The notes under the pieces: model-generated
Database searches by the model: none
What the model saw: only the letters and a program-made list of their open reading frames with translations
Told to the model about the DNA's origin: nothing
Shown here: positions 1 through 12,500 of the stretch, piece by piece
Layout: each line of letters starts with the position of its first letter
Numbering within the stretch: position 1 is the first letter of the stretch
Program-made: the position numbers and the translations under genes
From: Pogona vitticeps
Lineage: Eukaryota; Chordata; Lepidosauria; Squamata; Agamidae
DNA: 64,000 bases
NCBI RefSeq assembly: GCF_051106095.1
Contig: NC_135786.1
Location: 208,625,001-208,689,000, forward strand
Direction: 5' to 3'

Positions 1-191
1 TGATCTCCCTGCCAATGACATCTTTCTCTCTTCTTCTGTTCATATTGTAGCATTTGAACTGTGTCAAACACCTCGCCCGCCATTTAGTAAGGCTATTGTA
101 ACTATAAAAGTATCCAAAATGTTATATTTGCTTTGCTGGAAAAAGGAAAGAACCAATTAGCTGTTGAATTGTGGCCAATTATTTCCAAGCT

Positions 192-193
<2 letters not shown>

Positions 194-228
<35 letters not shown>
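194..228. repeat. (GA)n microsatellite
   Basis: About 17 GA units. Confidence 0.95.
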
Positions 229-231
<3 letters not shown>

Positions 232-1689
232 TTGCTTCTCTCCAAAAGATGATAGCTTAGGCAGCCACTGAAGGTCTTCCACAAACCATTATTCTCCTTT
301 GTGGCCTCATATGATCTCCATTCTCTGACGATCCACCGTACAGCCTATACAGTTCAAGGTCAGCAGAGGGAGAAAGTTATATGATGGTGGGAATGCATTG
401 CCAATCTCTGGGAATTCCAGAGCAGACACGCCTAGGTTTATAAAAGCAAACAGCTTAGGACTGACTTTTAGTCCTGGAATATCCTGAGCTGGATCACACC
501 AGAGTTCATGAAAACAGATTGCTCAGCTGACTTTCATTCCTGAAACAGGCTTTAGGGTTGTCTTTGCACACCAGGCAACAAAACTTATGCAATTGCTGAA
601 AAAATTATATGTCTGGCTGATTTCCTGAGGTCTAGGCACAACAAAATGTTTTAAAGCACAGACATGCATCCTGAGTTTTTGCATAAGCAGCATCTTGTGT
701 TTAAATTCTTAATTTCTATGAATTTCAGAGTATTACATTTTTAGGGATATGACACATCTTGCATGTTTACTACAATGCAAAGAACAAAACTAACAAATGG
801 ATACATAGCATGTATACCTCTTGGGGAACTGGGATTGGCAGTATACATGACGGTGGACATGAAATGTGTTTGGTTTTGATTCTGTGTTTATCCCTCTTGT
901 GTAATGTAAAGTACAGCTTTGAGATGCAGTGGCAGAAAGGCACTATAATAATAATCATTATTTTGGATTTTGCTGCCATGGCTATTCCTGACGTTTCAGA
1001 TCAATAGCTGGGACCAGCAAAGATCACTGTAGGGAATAGCATAGTAACAATGAGGCATCTTGAGAGTCTCAGGGATGCCAAATCAATCATCCTGATATAT
1101 CAGAACCCCACTGTATGGGTGTTTTTTTAAAATTTTATATATCATGTATTTCCAACAAAAACACACCTGCATCTAGAAATACAGTGTATGTGTTCCTGTT
1201 TACCCATGTGTATGGTCTGGGCATGAATTCCAACATGCTGAGACCCCCCCAATTATTTCATGTTTTGAAGACCCCATTACACTTCCTCCACTCCATACAC
1301 ATTATTCTAATAATTATTTGAAACCATAAATTTAATAATTCTTTGGTATTTGGAGACTTTGTGCAATCTGAATCCCTAAAGTGTAGATTTTTTAGCTTGT
1401 ATGTAAAGCGTACTATGTGTAGCATAATGTAGCTTCGGGGGGGCGGGGAATAGACTTGATGTCCCCACGTTTCCCTCACAGGATTAACATTGTGTTATTC
1501 TGTATTGTAGGTTGCCAAGATTAGCACCAGTTGTTTGCAACCACCACCAACATATATGTGCTGCTGCAAATGAGTGATTGCCTGGGTTAGAGCACAATTG
1601 CATCAGTAAAACAAAAAAGGGGGCTTGATTTGGGTTTAGCATGCTTTGATGGTGATGATGACGACGATGATGATAAATCTAATCGCAGA

Positions 1690-1785
1690 ATTCCAAGAGG
1701 CCCTATAGATCATCAAGTTCAGCCCCCATCAAGGAAGTCCAATGAGGAACCGAACGCTCAACCTAAACCACTAAGCTGTCAAATA
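1690..1785. mobile_element. CR1-like remnant
   Basis: ttccaagaggccctatagat catcaagttcag resembles the CR1 3' region (agggacc..agatcatc.agtccagccc). Short and weak. Confidence 0.35.
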
Positions 1786-2004
1786 ATGTTTCAAAAGTGA
1801 CTACATGATGCCCATATATATATTTGCTCAGAGAGGGAGGAGAGATGGGTAGGAGAAAGGCTATTTGTCTGCCAGACACTGCAAGGGAGTGACAGGCTGA
1901 TGGAGGAGAGACCAAGACTTGTGCTTCTAGGCCCTCAACCTGCAATCTGATGTTTAACTTTTTCCCCTGTCATGTCAAAGTATTACTTTTCCATATATCA
2001 AGCA

Positions 2005-2066
2005 ATTTTTACCCAGAGACCTCTGGGTAGAGTGGGCGGCATATAAATTAAATAAATAAATAAATT
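2005..2066 (+). mobile_element. SINE/LINE tail with AAAT repeat
   Basis: cctctgggtagagtgggcgg catataaattaaat followed by AAAT repeats, the tail type shared with 54425-54502. Confidence 0.5.
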
Positions 2067-3338
2067 CCATAGCAGCAGTGGCAAGTGGCTGCAAGGAAGC
2101 CAACACAAGGGTGAGAGGATACGGGACAAAGTCTCAAATACACTGAATTCAAAAGCCCACGTAGCTCTCTCCACTGATATAAAGCACAGTTTTAAAATGG
2201 AGTACATTTTCTCAAGAGGATGCACATATTGACCCAAAAAAACACATGTGATGGACATGTGACTTTAAACTGATTTTAAAAACAACAATCTATTTAGATT
2301 TATTTCATTACTATAACCATGCTCTTATTCAGCCTGCTCCTTTGCATTTTTTTCCTTTTCCAATGAAGGCTACAGTGTTGTACTTAACTTTCCTAAGAAC
2401 AAAAGAGAACATACTCTCAAATGAGAGTAGGCCTGGGCTGCTAATTGTATTTCCCTCCCTGTGGCTGAGCTTGGCATGCTTGTCCTCCCGCACTACTTGC
2501 ATTAGCATAAAGGCATCTCAGAAGCCCGGTGGTGCTATGTTTCAAGCTAACTCTGCAATGTCTGCATCCATCGGTCCCCTGCTACCACAAGACAAATGGA
2601 AGGGACAGCTGTTGTCGAGTATGGAACCATACCAGGAGTGGCACCTTCCTTAACAAGTGAGATAGCAAAGCTGTTAACAAGCAGCTGCTACTTTACGGGA
2701 AGTGAAGTGGTCAAATGAGGGCAAGGGCTGTGATGTGTCAATGCCTCCTGGTGTGATATATTGATGATGGCTGAAGTAATCTTCCAGCCTGATCAAAGAA
2801 CTCTTACCACATTGCAGTCGTGGAACCAGATGGCATGAAGGGCATGGTGATAAAAGTGCCTCGGCTTTGAATCAAGTGTGGAAACAAATGATCCAGGGAT
2901 GTTTCTTCTCAAACTTGGATAAAACCAAAATCCTACCACAATCATCAGAAAGATTTGTGAATCATTTGCTCCTAAAAGCCCTCTGCTTTTATGCAAGCGC
3001 CTAGAGAAGTGCCCACTCCCAGCCAGAGGGAAGAGAATTTCTTGGCCGTGTACGGTTAAGAAATGGGGCAGAGGAAAATACGCCATCTCAAACACATCCC
3101 AGCTTCCCTGCCACTGGCTAAAATTATTGCAAGCACCAAGTTCCATTTGACACTGAATTGTGCATGCAGCCCACTCAGTCTGTTTAAGAGTCATATTTTT
3201 TCCCATTATGATCCACAGACAACGTAATAGGACAAGCTGGTTTCACTTGGTAAAAATATTTATCCCACATTACTCTGCAGATATAAACAGATGATAGCTT
3301 GATTTTTAAAAGGAAGGTTTTTCTTTAACCTATCAGTA

Positions 3339-3603
3339 CAGTGGTGCCCCGCATAGCGCCGTTAATCTGTTCCTATTGGGGAAAAACTCACAGCTATGCG
3401 GGGAATCCTCCATCCGGCCACCATTTTTGCTGCCCGGTAAGCGAGGGCAGGGAGCGAAAACACTGCAGGCGGCCATTTTGGAACCACCGATCAGCTTACC
3501 GATCATCGCAATGTGATGTTTTCCCTATCTAAAACATCTCAAAAAATGTATCGCTATGCAGATTCGTCGTTAAAAGGTGCACTCGTTAAGCAAGGCACCA
3601 CTG
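3339..3603. mobile_element. Tigger-like (Tc1/mariner superfamily) MITE, copy A
   Basis: 265 bp, begins CAGTGGTGCC and ends GGCACCACTG, flanked by TA on both sides. Same family as the copies at 5223 and 36599. No transposase frame. Confidence 0.75.
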
Positions 3604-4205
3604 TATTTAATAACGTTATTGCAGTTTGGGGCCTTCCCAGTGGCTGCTTCTACAGTGGATCTGCCTTCTAAAGGAGGCTAGACTGGTCCCCTCCCTGTGG
3701 CCCTTCTACCAAGGGGCAAAGTCCTTTTTATCCAGAGCTTTGGTTGACTGATTAACTGCTGAGAAAAGGACTTCAATGGGTACCACTGTTTTTTTATCAG
3801 TATGTTTCTAATAGCATTTTACTTCATCTATTTTTTTAATACTGTAACTCATTTAATTGTATTTTAATATTATAACTCCTGGTTTAAAATCTATATCTGT
3901 TTTTAATCTTGTGAACCATCTTGAATCTCTAGTTTGGAGATAATGGTGGAATGTAAAAATAAATGGATAGACGGACAGATTGATAAGTTCCCCATTTCTC
4001 AGGACAGGTAAAAACAATAGACTAAATACAGCAGTTCAAAATTCCACAACCGTAAACACAACAATAAAAGTATAACACAGTGGAAACCGAAGTCAGAGGG
4101 ATCAGGAGAAACATAAAGCTTAAAGAGATTATAAAACTTTGCCTGGTGTCAAAATAACATTAAATGCCAAGTGAAACTGTTTAGGAGGGATACGGTAGGC
4201 TAAAG

Positions 4206-4341
4206 CAGTGGTTCTCAAACTGGGGTCCCCAGATGTTCTTGGACTGCAGTTCCCAGAAGCCTTCACCATTTGCTGTGCACGTCAGGATTTATGGGACTTG
4301 TAGTTCAAGAACATCTGGGGATCCAAGTTTGAGAACCACTG
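4206..4341. mobile_element. hAT MITE
   Basis: 136 bp, TIRs cagtggttctcaaac... and inverted, flanked by similar 8-bp sequences ggctaaag and ggcttaga (a decayed target duplication). Confidence 0.75.
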
Positions 4342-5046
4342 GGCTTAGACATCACCAATGAAAAACCCCTTCATTTTATGGGCAGCCTATGCACTTCACT
4401 TGGTATGGGCAGTCAGAGAAGAACCTCCAGAGATCTCATGGACAGGATGCTTCAGGTTTATTGAACACTAGTTGGGAAAGACATGTTTTACATTTAATCT
4501 ATGGTGCTCAAATAATAGAACTACAGTACTGTCTAATCTGTCTACTGTCTACTCCGTCTACTGTCTATTCTAACCCATTTACCTTCTAACCAGTTTTTCA
4601 TTCTGCTAATTGATCTATAGTTGTACTGACATATTAACGTATAAAATATTCTAGGATACTCTAAGAAGTGCAATGTTAATTAACATACAATGCAATTCTA
4701 AACATGTGTCAGATTACAGGTACTAATTAATCACCTCTTCCCCAAATCCTTTTCAAGAATAGGCCTTGTACAGAACCTTGTAGACAAGTGCCAGGTGACA
4801 ATTTTCTTCCTCCAGGAAGAGGTTTTTTTCCCCCCCAATGTGAAAACCCAATTTTATTACACCTTTTAGAAACATTTTCTGGATATCCTCACACAAGTGT
4901 TCAGGCTCATTCCTGTGCAGAAAATTGCAGGTTCCCATGCTGAAACATTTTCTCTATTTATTTGAGGATGCACACTTTGGAAGAAAAATCATTACAGAAA
5001 AAACAGAAGATGGTGACCATATTGAAAATTATCAGCTGATGGTATC

Positions 5047-5988
5047 TTAGGTTCCCCTTGACATTTAGTCCAGTCGTGTCTGACTCTAGGGTGCACTGCT
5101 CATCCCCGTTTCCAGGCCATAGAGCCAGCATTTGTCAGAAGACAGTTTCCGTGGTCACGTGGCCAGCGCGACTAGACATGGAACACCGTTACCTTCCCAC
5201 CGAGGGGGTACCTATTTATCTACAGTGGTGCCCCGTATAGCGAGGTTAATCCGTTCCGGATTAACCTTCGCTATACGAAAACATCGCTGTGCGGGGCAGG
5301 AAAACCTATTGGAACGCATTAAACTTAGTTTAATGCGTTCCAATAAGTGTTTAAACTTACCCCCTCCAGCGATGTTTTCGCTCCGGCGGCCATTTTGGAG
5401 CCGCCGATCAGCTGATCGGCGGCTCCAAAATGGCCGCCGCATGACCCGAAATGGTCCCTGTCAGCGTTTTCGCGCCCTCCCCTTGCTTAGGGAGGTCGCG
5501 AAAACGCTGCGGGGGAAGGCATTTCGGGCCATCCGCGGCCATTTTAATGGCCACGGATGGCCCGAAATGCCCCCCCGCAGCGTTTTCGCGACCTCCCTAA
5601 GCAAGGGGAGGGCGCGAAAACGCTGACAGGGGCCACTTCGGGTCATGCGGCGGCCATTTTGGAGCCGCCGATCAGCTGATCGGCGGCTCCAAAATGGCCG
5701 CCGGAGCCCAATCGTCGCAAAGCGAGTGCGGCGATTGGGGCTGATCCGTATAGCGATCCCCCAAAAGGGATCGCTATACGGATTTTTCGTTAAACGGTGC
5801 ACTCGTTAAGCGAGGCACCACTGTAATTGCATTTTAACATGCTTTCAAACTGCTAGGTTGGCAGGAGCTGGGACAAGCGACAGGAGCTCACTCCGTCGCG
5901 TGGATTCGATCTTACGACTGCTGGTCTTCCCACCTTGCAGCACAGAGGCTTCTGCGGTTTAACCCACAGTGCCACCATGACCCTGTTT
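5047..5988 (-). mobile_element. tRNA-derived SINE, split by MITE copy B
   Basis: The two halves, 5047-5222 and 5826-5988, align with the unbroken copy at 12515-12864 (shared: ccagtcgtgtc, agccatagagccagc, gctaggttgg, gcgtggattcgatcttac). On the minus strand the head has tRNA-like A and B boxes (ggtggc.ctgtggg, gatcgaatcc). Family name not certain. Confidence 0.75.
5223..5823. mobile_element. Tigger-like MITE, copy B, with a large internal palindrome
   Basis: 601 bp with CAGTGGTGCC / GGCACCACTG ends and TA target duplication. Inside, 5380-5707 folds back on itself: two arms of about 160 bases, each carrying its own smaller palindrome (gatcagctgatc). It is inserted into the SINE at 5047-5988. 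Confidence 0.8.
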
Positions 5989-7430
5989 ATGGTATCTTAA
6001 CCACATTATAAAAGAATATATTAGAGTCAAATGCCAAACTAAGAAATCTAATATGACACACCATATCTAATGTAATGGAATATGATTCATTCACCCAGCC
6101 AGTTTTTTTTTTTTAAAAAAATTCTTAAAGGGTTGCTCATACAGTATTTACTTTTCCTTTCTCTGTGTGTCACTCTGTCTATGCATTCACTTTTTAAGTG
6201 GTTTTGTGATCAATACAATCAATATATGGTACTTCATTTAACTTAAACCAATAAGCTCTGTAATTGCTAATAAGTTTTACTTGCTTTATCTGTATTTACA
6301 CCTTATTGCTTTTAAGCATCTATGTCAACACAAGTTGCATTCAAGTCTCAGCTGGTCCTATCATGCAGGCTGCAACCAGTTAACATAATAGGCAAAATCC
6401 TGTTGCATAACTGAACCCCTGTAACTTGGATCGGGTGCTGGAAACATTTAATTTGAATTCATGGAAAGTTCCCTATCCTTCCCACCTCTTCCAAGTTCTG
6501 AGGGTCCATGTGGCTTCCGTTTGACCTGTGTGTATATCCATCCCTTAGGGTTAGGGTTTCAATAGGGCTTCTCAAAAGCAATACACCTCTCAATCCTGGC
6601 CTGTATGGGAACAGAATGGTGGACTTCATTGGACTTTGGTTTGATTTGACAATTGCACAGCTCTTGTTATGTTCTTACATTCTTATTCCTACTTAGACTG
6701 CTTAGGCCTGGCCACAAAGCTATTGATCATGGTCAGAAGAGAAGGCTGTTTACTGAATGGCATAATTTTTTGTCTACATTTCCTATAATAGAAACACGAT
6801 GTGGGAAACTGCTTAGCAAAATAAGCCCTGTGACCCTGATTTGCAGAGACCTTTAATTTTTTAAAAGATCTATTATTTCTGCAGCTGAGGTTGTCAAAGA
6901 AGACCCACAATAGTAGTCTACTAAAAAAGAGTATAAAGTAATAACTCTCAGAAGAATGGAATTAAATCCGATTGTGATGATTTCAATATGGTGCTAGGCA
7001 GCAAAAGACCAAAACAATCTTGTAAAAACAAGAATAGACTTACAAACAGAATCATTTTGTACTTGCAATGTGAGATAGTGCCATTTGTCCTTTGCCTCAG
7101 GCAGCAAGATTGCTTGGACAGCCCCTTCAAGTGCCATAATCTACTATGAACCACCAGTACTGAACCACTGGTGCAGATAGCGTCTCATACTGTGACCACA
7201 TATTTGCTTGGTTGAAATAAATGAGTGATAAGAGCTGATCTGGGATGCCCCCATCTGCCTAACACATCCCATTGATCAAATGCACCAGACAAGCACAATC
7301 AATTGGAGCACAGTGGGATCCTCCATTTCTAGTGTCTCAGGCTCTTCACATGGTCTCCTCTAGCCAAATGTGCACAATCTCTTGGGACCCTCCATTCCTA
7401 GTATAGCACACATGTACAGGGATGGAAGAG
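5989..7430. other. Intergenic, nothing recognised
   Basis: AT-rich unique-looking sequence without exon-like or repeat features that I can name. Confidence 0.5.
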
Positions 7431-7862
7431 CCATAATCATAGAACTATAGAATAATTGAATAGGAAGGGACCCATAAGGCCATTGAGTCCATCCCCTGTT
7501 CAATGCAGGAATCCAAATCAAAGCAGATTGGGCAGATGGTTGTCCAAGATTTTCTTGAATGCTTCCAATGTTGGAATGCTCACCACCTCCCAAAGTAATT
7601 GGTTCTATTGTTGTACTGCTCTAACAGTTAAGAGGTTTTCCCTGATATTTAGTCTAACTCTGGCTTCCTGTAGCTTGAGCCCATTATTATGTGTCTTGCA
7701 CTCTGAAATGATTGAGAACAGATCCTGCCCCTCCTCTAGCATTTTTAAAGGTGCTATTGTATCTCCCTATGAGTCTTATTTTCTCAAAGCTAAACATGCC
7801 CATTTCTTTCAGTCCTTCCCCATACAGCTTGGTTTCTATTTGCCTTCCTCTGATAATAGTTT
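7431..7862 (-). mobile_element. CR1-type LINE 3' end, antisense
   Basis: The stretch with catagaactatagaataatt, aagggacccataaggccatt, aatgcaggaatccaaatcaa and aagctaaacatgcccatttc is the typical amniote CR1 3' region. The 165-codon open frame across it is chance. Confidence 0.7.
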
Positions 7863-7979
7863 GCCTTTACTCAAGATAAGTGCTGAGATCAGTTGTCATC
7901 TTCTCGCTTTCTCCACACACTCTTCAAAAAGTCTGGTAGTGTTAGCTGGATAAAAAAAAAAAAGTGTGTTAATAGATAT

Positions 7980-8392
7980 GGGAGTGGTGGTACAAGTGCT
8001 CATGAAATGGCCAGATTCACAAAACTGGTGGCAGAAATTATGTTTTCGATTAGCTGTAAAGGTAATAGGAATCACCACCACAAAAAGTGGATCCTAGATC
8101 AAAACAATCCCGAATTATGTCTGGAAGCAGAAATGTTGAAACTGAGGTGGTCCTACTTTGGGTACATTGTGTGAAGGCAGGAGTCACAGAAAAAGACAAT
8201 GGGGCTGGGAAAGTTTGAAAGCAGCAGGAAAAGAGGAAGACCAAATATGTGAGGGATTGAGTCCCTAAAGGAAGCCACAGGGCCAAGTTTGCAAAAGCTG
8301 AGCAGGGCTGTTGAGAACAGGAAATTTTGGGGTTTGCTCATTTGTGGGGTCCATAAGTCCGGGATGACTTGACCGCACATAACCACCATCTT
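7980..8392 (+). mobile_element. BovB/RTE LINE, 3' fragment
   Basis: Contains the BovB ORF2 C-terminal signature in degraded form (aaactgaggtggtcctac, gcaggaaaagaggaagacc) and the 3' end gtccataagtccgggatg followed by gacttgaccgcacataacc. Upstream intergenic, 5'-truncated. Confidence 0.7.
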
Positions 8393-8689
8393 ATGTTAAT
8401 TTTGTAAATCAACCGGGAGGCCCTTGGTTGGTTTCTTTAACTTGCTAAGTTTGAATGCATTGGATCTTTATAGGTCCTGACGATTACACTGATGTTATGA
8501 GGAAAGCATGATGTAATGCAATATCCTTGTATTCTTACCATCACATCTTTCTAGCATATGCCATACATTCTGTCCACACTTCACAGGTCAGAAAGAATGT
8601 ACAAAGCAAACACTTGGCACAGGGGATGGTTCACAGCAGTTTAATGTTAGCTTCTAAATGTGGACTAAAATGAGGAAACCATGCAGTTC

Positions 8690-9470
8690 AAATTACAGGA
8701 CCTGCGCCAGCCACTTTCGCAGCTTTGATTCTCGTTTTCTTCTTCGCTTTCTTCCGCCTGCCCCACGTTTGCAGATACGCGGTGGTGCGCGGCAGGTTTT
8801 GCTCGACGGAGGCGTCGTTTTTTTCAAACCGCGTCGGTCCTGCTTTCGGGGCAAGAGCTAAAACCCTGAGATGTGACAATCGTCTGGATTAAAAGGCCTT
8901 AAAATTCCTTGGCTGGGAAAGGAGCGGGAGAGAAGGAGAGGAGAGAGAGGGGGGAAAAGGTGTGTGTGTGTGTGTGTGTGTGTCCGAGCGAACGAAGAGG
9001 GAAGAGAAAGCCAGTTTGACTAGTTTCCAAAGCACAATTAGGGCGCAGTCGAATGAAGACTCGAGGGTAGGATCCGAGCCATAAACCTAAGCCTAAAGCA
9101 AAGGGAAGCACCTTCTTGCATGGTGACTGGCTTTCCCAGCCTCCAGCGAACAGGCGAGGGCCTCGGATGTATCCTCGGGTTTAGGATCCTTGAGGCACTG
9201 GACACGGCTCACTTCCAGGGCCCCAGAAAGGCAGCGCCCGAACCTGCGAGGCAACCCCCTCGCGAGTTGCTCCTCTTTCCTCCCTCCCGCACGACCCATC
9301 GCCGATCATCGCCCTGGTCTCCCTCCCTTCCTTCCCTCCCGTCCTCCCCTCCCTAGGCTCGAGTCCGCCCCGAACCCTATAAATGGCTCTGGCATCGACT
9401 GGCGGTGCCCACCCTGGTGCCCACCCCGTCGGCAAGAGGAGCCTGAGCTCACACTGAGCAGACAGTGAGC
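8690..9470 (+). promoter_or_regulatory. CA3 promoter region, moderately CpG-rich
   Basis: GC content and CpG density rise from about 8.7 kb to the CA3 start (for example ggtggtgcgcggcagg and cctcccgcacgaccc), in contrast to the AT-rich flank. A TG microsatellite sits at 8961-8983. The only clear core promoter element is the TATA box. Open frames here on both strands look like GC-rich chance frames. Confidence 0.45.
9378..9384 (+). promoter_or_regulatory. TATA box of CA3
   Basis: TATAAAT lies 93 bases upstream of the CA3 start codon, inside a GC-rich stretch. A transcription start near 9408 and a 5' UTR of about 60 bases would fit. The start codon has A at -3 (agcATGa), an acceptable Kozak context. 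Confidence 0.6.
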
Positions 9471-9507
9471 ATGACCCAGGAATCGTGGGGTTATTCCAAG
9501 GAAAACG
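9471..9507 (+). CDS. CA3: CA3 exon 1
   Basis: Encodes [12 protein letters not shown] plus the first base of Gly13, followed by donor gtgagt. The WGY motif marks the alpha-CA N terminus. The protein has one more residue here than human CA3 (MTQESWGY against MAKEWGY). CA2 exon 1 in this window breaks at the same codon phase. Confidence 0.93.
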
Positions 9508-12500
9508 GTGAGTGGACGGGGAGGGGGGTCTCGGCGTCCCTGGGGTGCGCGGGGTGTGTCTGTGTGTGTGTGTGTGGTGTGTGAAGACTAGCAGTGTCTC
9601 CCCCTTCTCTGCTCCGGGAAGGAGGAAGAGAGAGGACTTGTGTATCCATGCTGATCCCTCGCCCAAATCAAGGGGAACTGCATCCTTTGTCGGGCCACAA
9701 AAGAGGTTTTAGTTAAAAAGTTTTTACCCCGCCTTTCTCCCTGAAAAGGACGCCAGGCAGCTTACAACAATGAAAGCCAATATTGAAAGTTGAAAACAAT
9801 GATTATCCATTGGTGGTTAACATCATTAAAATACAATATTTAAAATGACAAACAATGAATAATTGTTCGCATCTTACATCAATAGGCAATATTAAGGCAA
9901 AGATCAACAAGTATACATTTTTCAAAAAATGTTAACTCTGAGAAATGGAAAACACAAAATTGGAAAACTACTAGTACTACTGCTGCAGTACTACTTGTAC
10001 TAGAGTGCTAGAGGCATTCACCTCTAGTACCGGATTTCACATCTCTAAGAAGGGAAACTAGTTTGTTCTATAGATAGGCTTTCTTTGGTTGCTGATTTAG
10101 GAAAATGTTTGCATGAGAGCCACGGTGATATCAAAAACAGAGTTTATGGGATTCTGGAGAATTCTCCTTCAGCAATGGAAGCTCAATAGTGAACCACTCC
10201 TTGAACATCTCCTATACCTTGGATATCCTTCTTGAGTGGCTAACCACTGGAAGTGACAACTGCAGTTGCTTTACAGGCCAATTTTTTGAGCCAGCCCCCA
10301 AATGTTTTGCTCTTGCAAGGGCCCTGCTTCAAACACAGATTTTTAACCACACATCTTTCTGGAGGAAAAGTCCATCGCAGGTTACAAGCCATGATGAGGA
10401 TGTATAATCTCCAGGCTTAAAAGGAAGGTACCGCAAAATGCCAGATGCAGGGGAGGGGTATCAGGAGACAGGTATATATCTAGTTGTCTCATGTGCTCCC
10501 AGAGGCATCTGGTGGGGCCACTGTGAGATATAGGAAGCTGGACTAAATGGGCCTGAACTAGCACAGCTCTTCTTATGTTCATGAATTATGACTTCCATCA
10601 TTCCTCCCTGTTGGCCAGGCTGGCAGAGCCAGTGGGAATTTGAGGCCAACAACATCTGGAAGGTTTGTTTTTCAGTCCATATCTAGTCTGGGACCAGCAG
10701 TGGGCATCCTGAGTTTTGGGGTTTTTCATTAGTAGGAATGCCAAAAATGGAATCTAGGGCCTTGTGTGCTTTCTTGCAGAGCTACTAAACTTTCATTGTC
10801 TGCATCTGTACTTTTCTCCCCAGTAGTTTGACCGATAAGACATAGGATGCATATCCTGGGACATAAGAGGGGTTAGGAATGCAGTACATACCATGTTTCT
10901 GAACCAAAAAATAGCTAGATTTTAGGCATACGGGGTTTTCAGACATTTATGCTGGCAGAGTGGAGATGTGCCAGAAATTGTAGTCCAAGACACGTTTGCT
11001 CGTGCTGTACAGAATCATGAGTTCTTTCAGTTGGATTTCCATGCAGCCTTTATAAGTATCTTTTAAATTAAGCCTCTATATGAGATTCTATATTGTAAAT
11101 GCTTGGCACACATTCTTTCTAGTGTTCAAGAGTGAATGCAGAACAATAACCTAATTGGTGGTATTTGTGAAAACCCACAATGACAGGCTGGGGTAGCAAG
11201 TGATGCCTCTTATGTATACTTCCTCCTAGAGCAATCCTGTCCATGTTTATTTAAAAGCACACCCTGTTGACTCCCAGGGAAGTGTATGTTTATGAGGTTT
11301 TGGGATTATAGCTTGTACTCTTAAATTGAATTTAGTTGCCTTTTCATTTATTTCTAACATCAATGCATAGATGAGCAAAATAATACACTGCAGAGGCAAC
11401 TCTTAAAGCCAACATCTGCACTGTCTGATAGTTACAATTCAAGAAGGTGTATCACATGCTGTTTGCAGACCTTATGATGTCTATTGACAACATGACATAT
11501 CCTGGCTGCTGCTGCTTTTTTTCCCTTCAGGGCCTGATCGCTGGCATGAATCTTACCCATCTGCCAGAGGGAATAATCAGTCACCCATTGCAATTCTTTC
11601 TAAGGATGTCCACAGAGACCCCATTCTACTGCCTTGGTTTACTGGTTATGATCCAGGTGCTTCTAAGACTATAAAGAATACTGGAAAAACTTGCCGGATT
11701 GCATTTGATGATACTTACGATCGTGCAGGTAAGTTTGAGTTTCTCTTCCGTAAATCCTTGTGGTTAAGTAGCGTGGACCCAAGAAAAATTCATGGAGTAG
11801 AATGAATCACAAGATTGCAGGACTTTACACCCATTTGTCTTCAAGAAACAGTTGGAGGGGGAGGATTTGGGCCTCTGTTTTGACCGAAGTGTGCTCAGCC
11901 TTCATTACCAATCTAGTTGAGGTCTAGCTTTTGTGTGCTTTCCTCTGCCACAGATGTTCCCCAGTATGGTGTAGTGGATAAACTGTGCTGCTTATGTGCT
12001 GCCCACATAAAACACTCTCTGGATGGTTTGCAATTTAATTATGCATGCTACACATTGTCCCCACCCAGCAAGTTGGGTAATCATTTTACCGACTTCAGAA
12101 GGATGGAAGGCTGAGTCAACCTCGAATCAACTGCCTGGTCCCATTGAGATTGAACTCAGGTTGTGAGGATTCCTGGCCTGGGATACTTGGGTTCAATTCA
12201 TGCTCAGCCATGAAAACTCACTGGTGGTGGTGGTGCATGGTGAGCCACTCCTTGAATTTATTTTGTATGCCTTAACTCAGTAGCAACTTGATGGCACATA
12301 TCAGCAAGGATAGAAAGAAGCATAAATGGGTTGTTCATATCATAAATCACATTTCAGATGAGGGGGTCATTACAGTCACCCAGTGTTTTCCTGCAGAGAA
12401 GGTTACAAAATACTTGTGGGTGGTGTGTGGGTGGGTGCTGATTTTTATTCATTCATATAACTTTTGCACAGTTTAACTCTACGACTTCAAATGTTTACAA

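Larger units (their letters stand above)
1..3338. other. Upstream intergenic DNA
   Basis: Apart from the GA repeat, a CR1 remnant and a SINE tail I see no gene or element. The short open frames have no recognisable protein similarity. Confidence 0.6.

Noticed and set aside
5132-5802. Near-identical open frames on opposite strands
   Set aside because: Explained by the MITE palindrome; they are mirror images of one sequence.
7456-7953. 165-codon open frame
   Set aside because: Lies across a CR1 LINE 3' end in antisense; not a gene.
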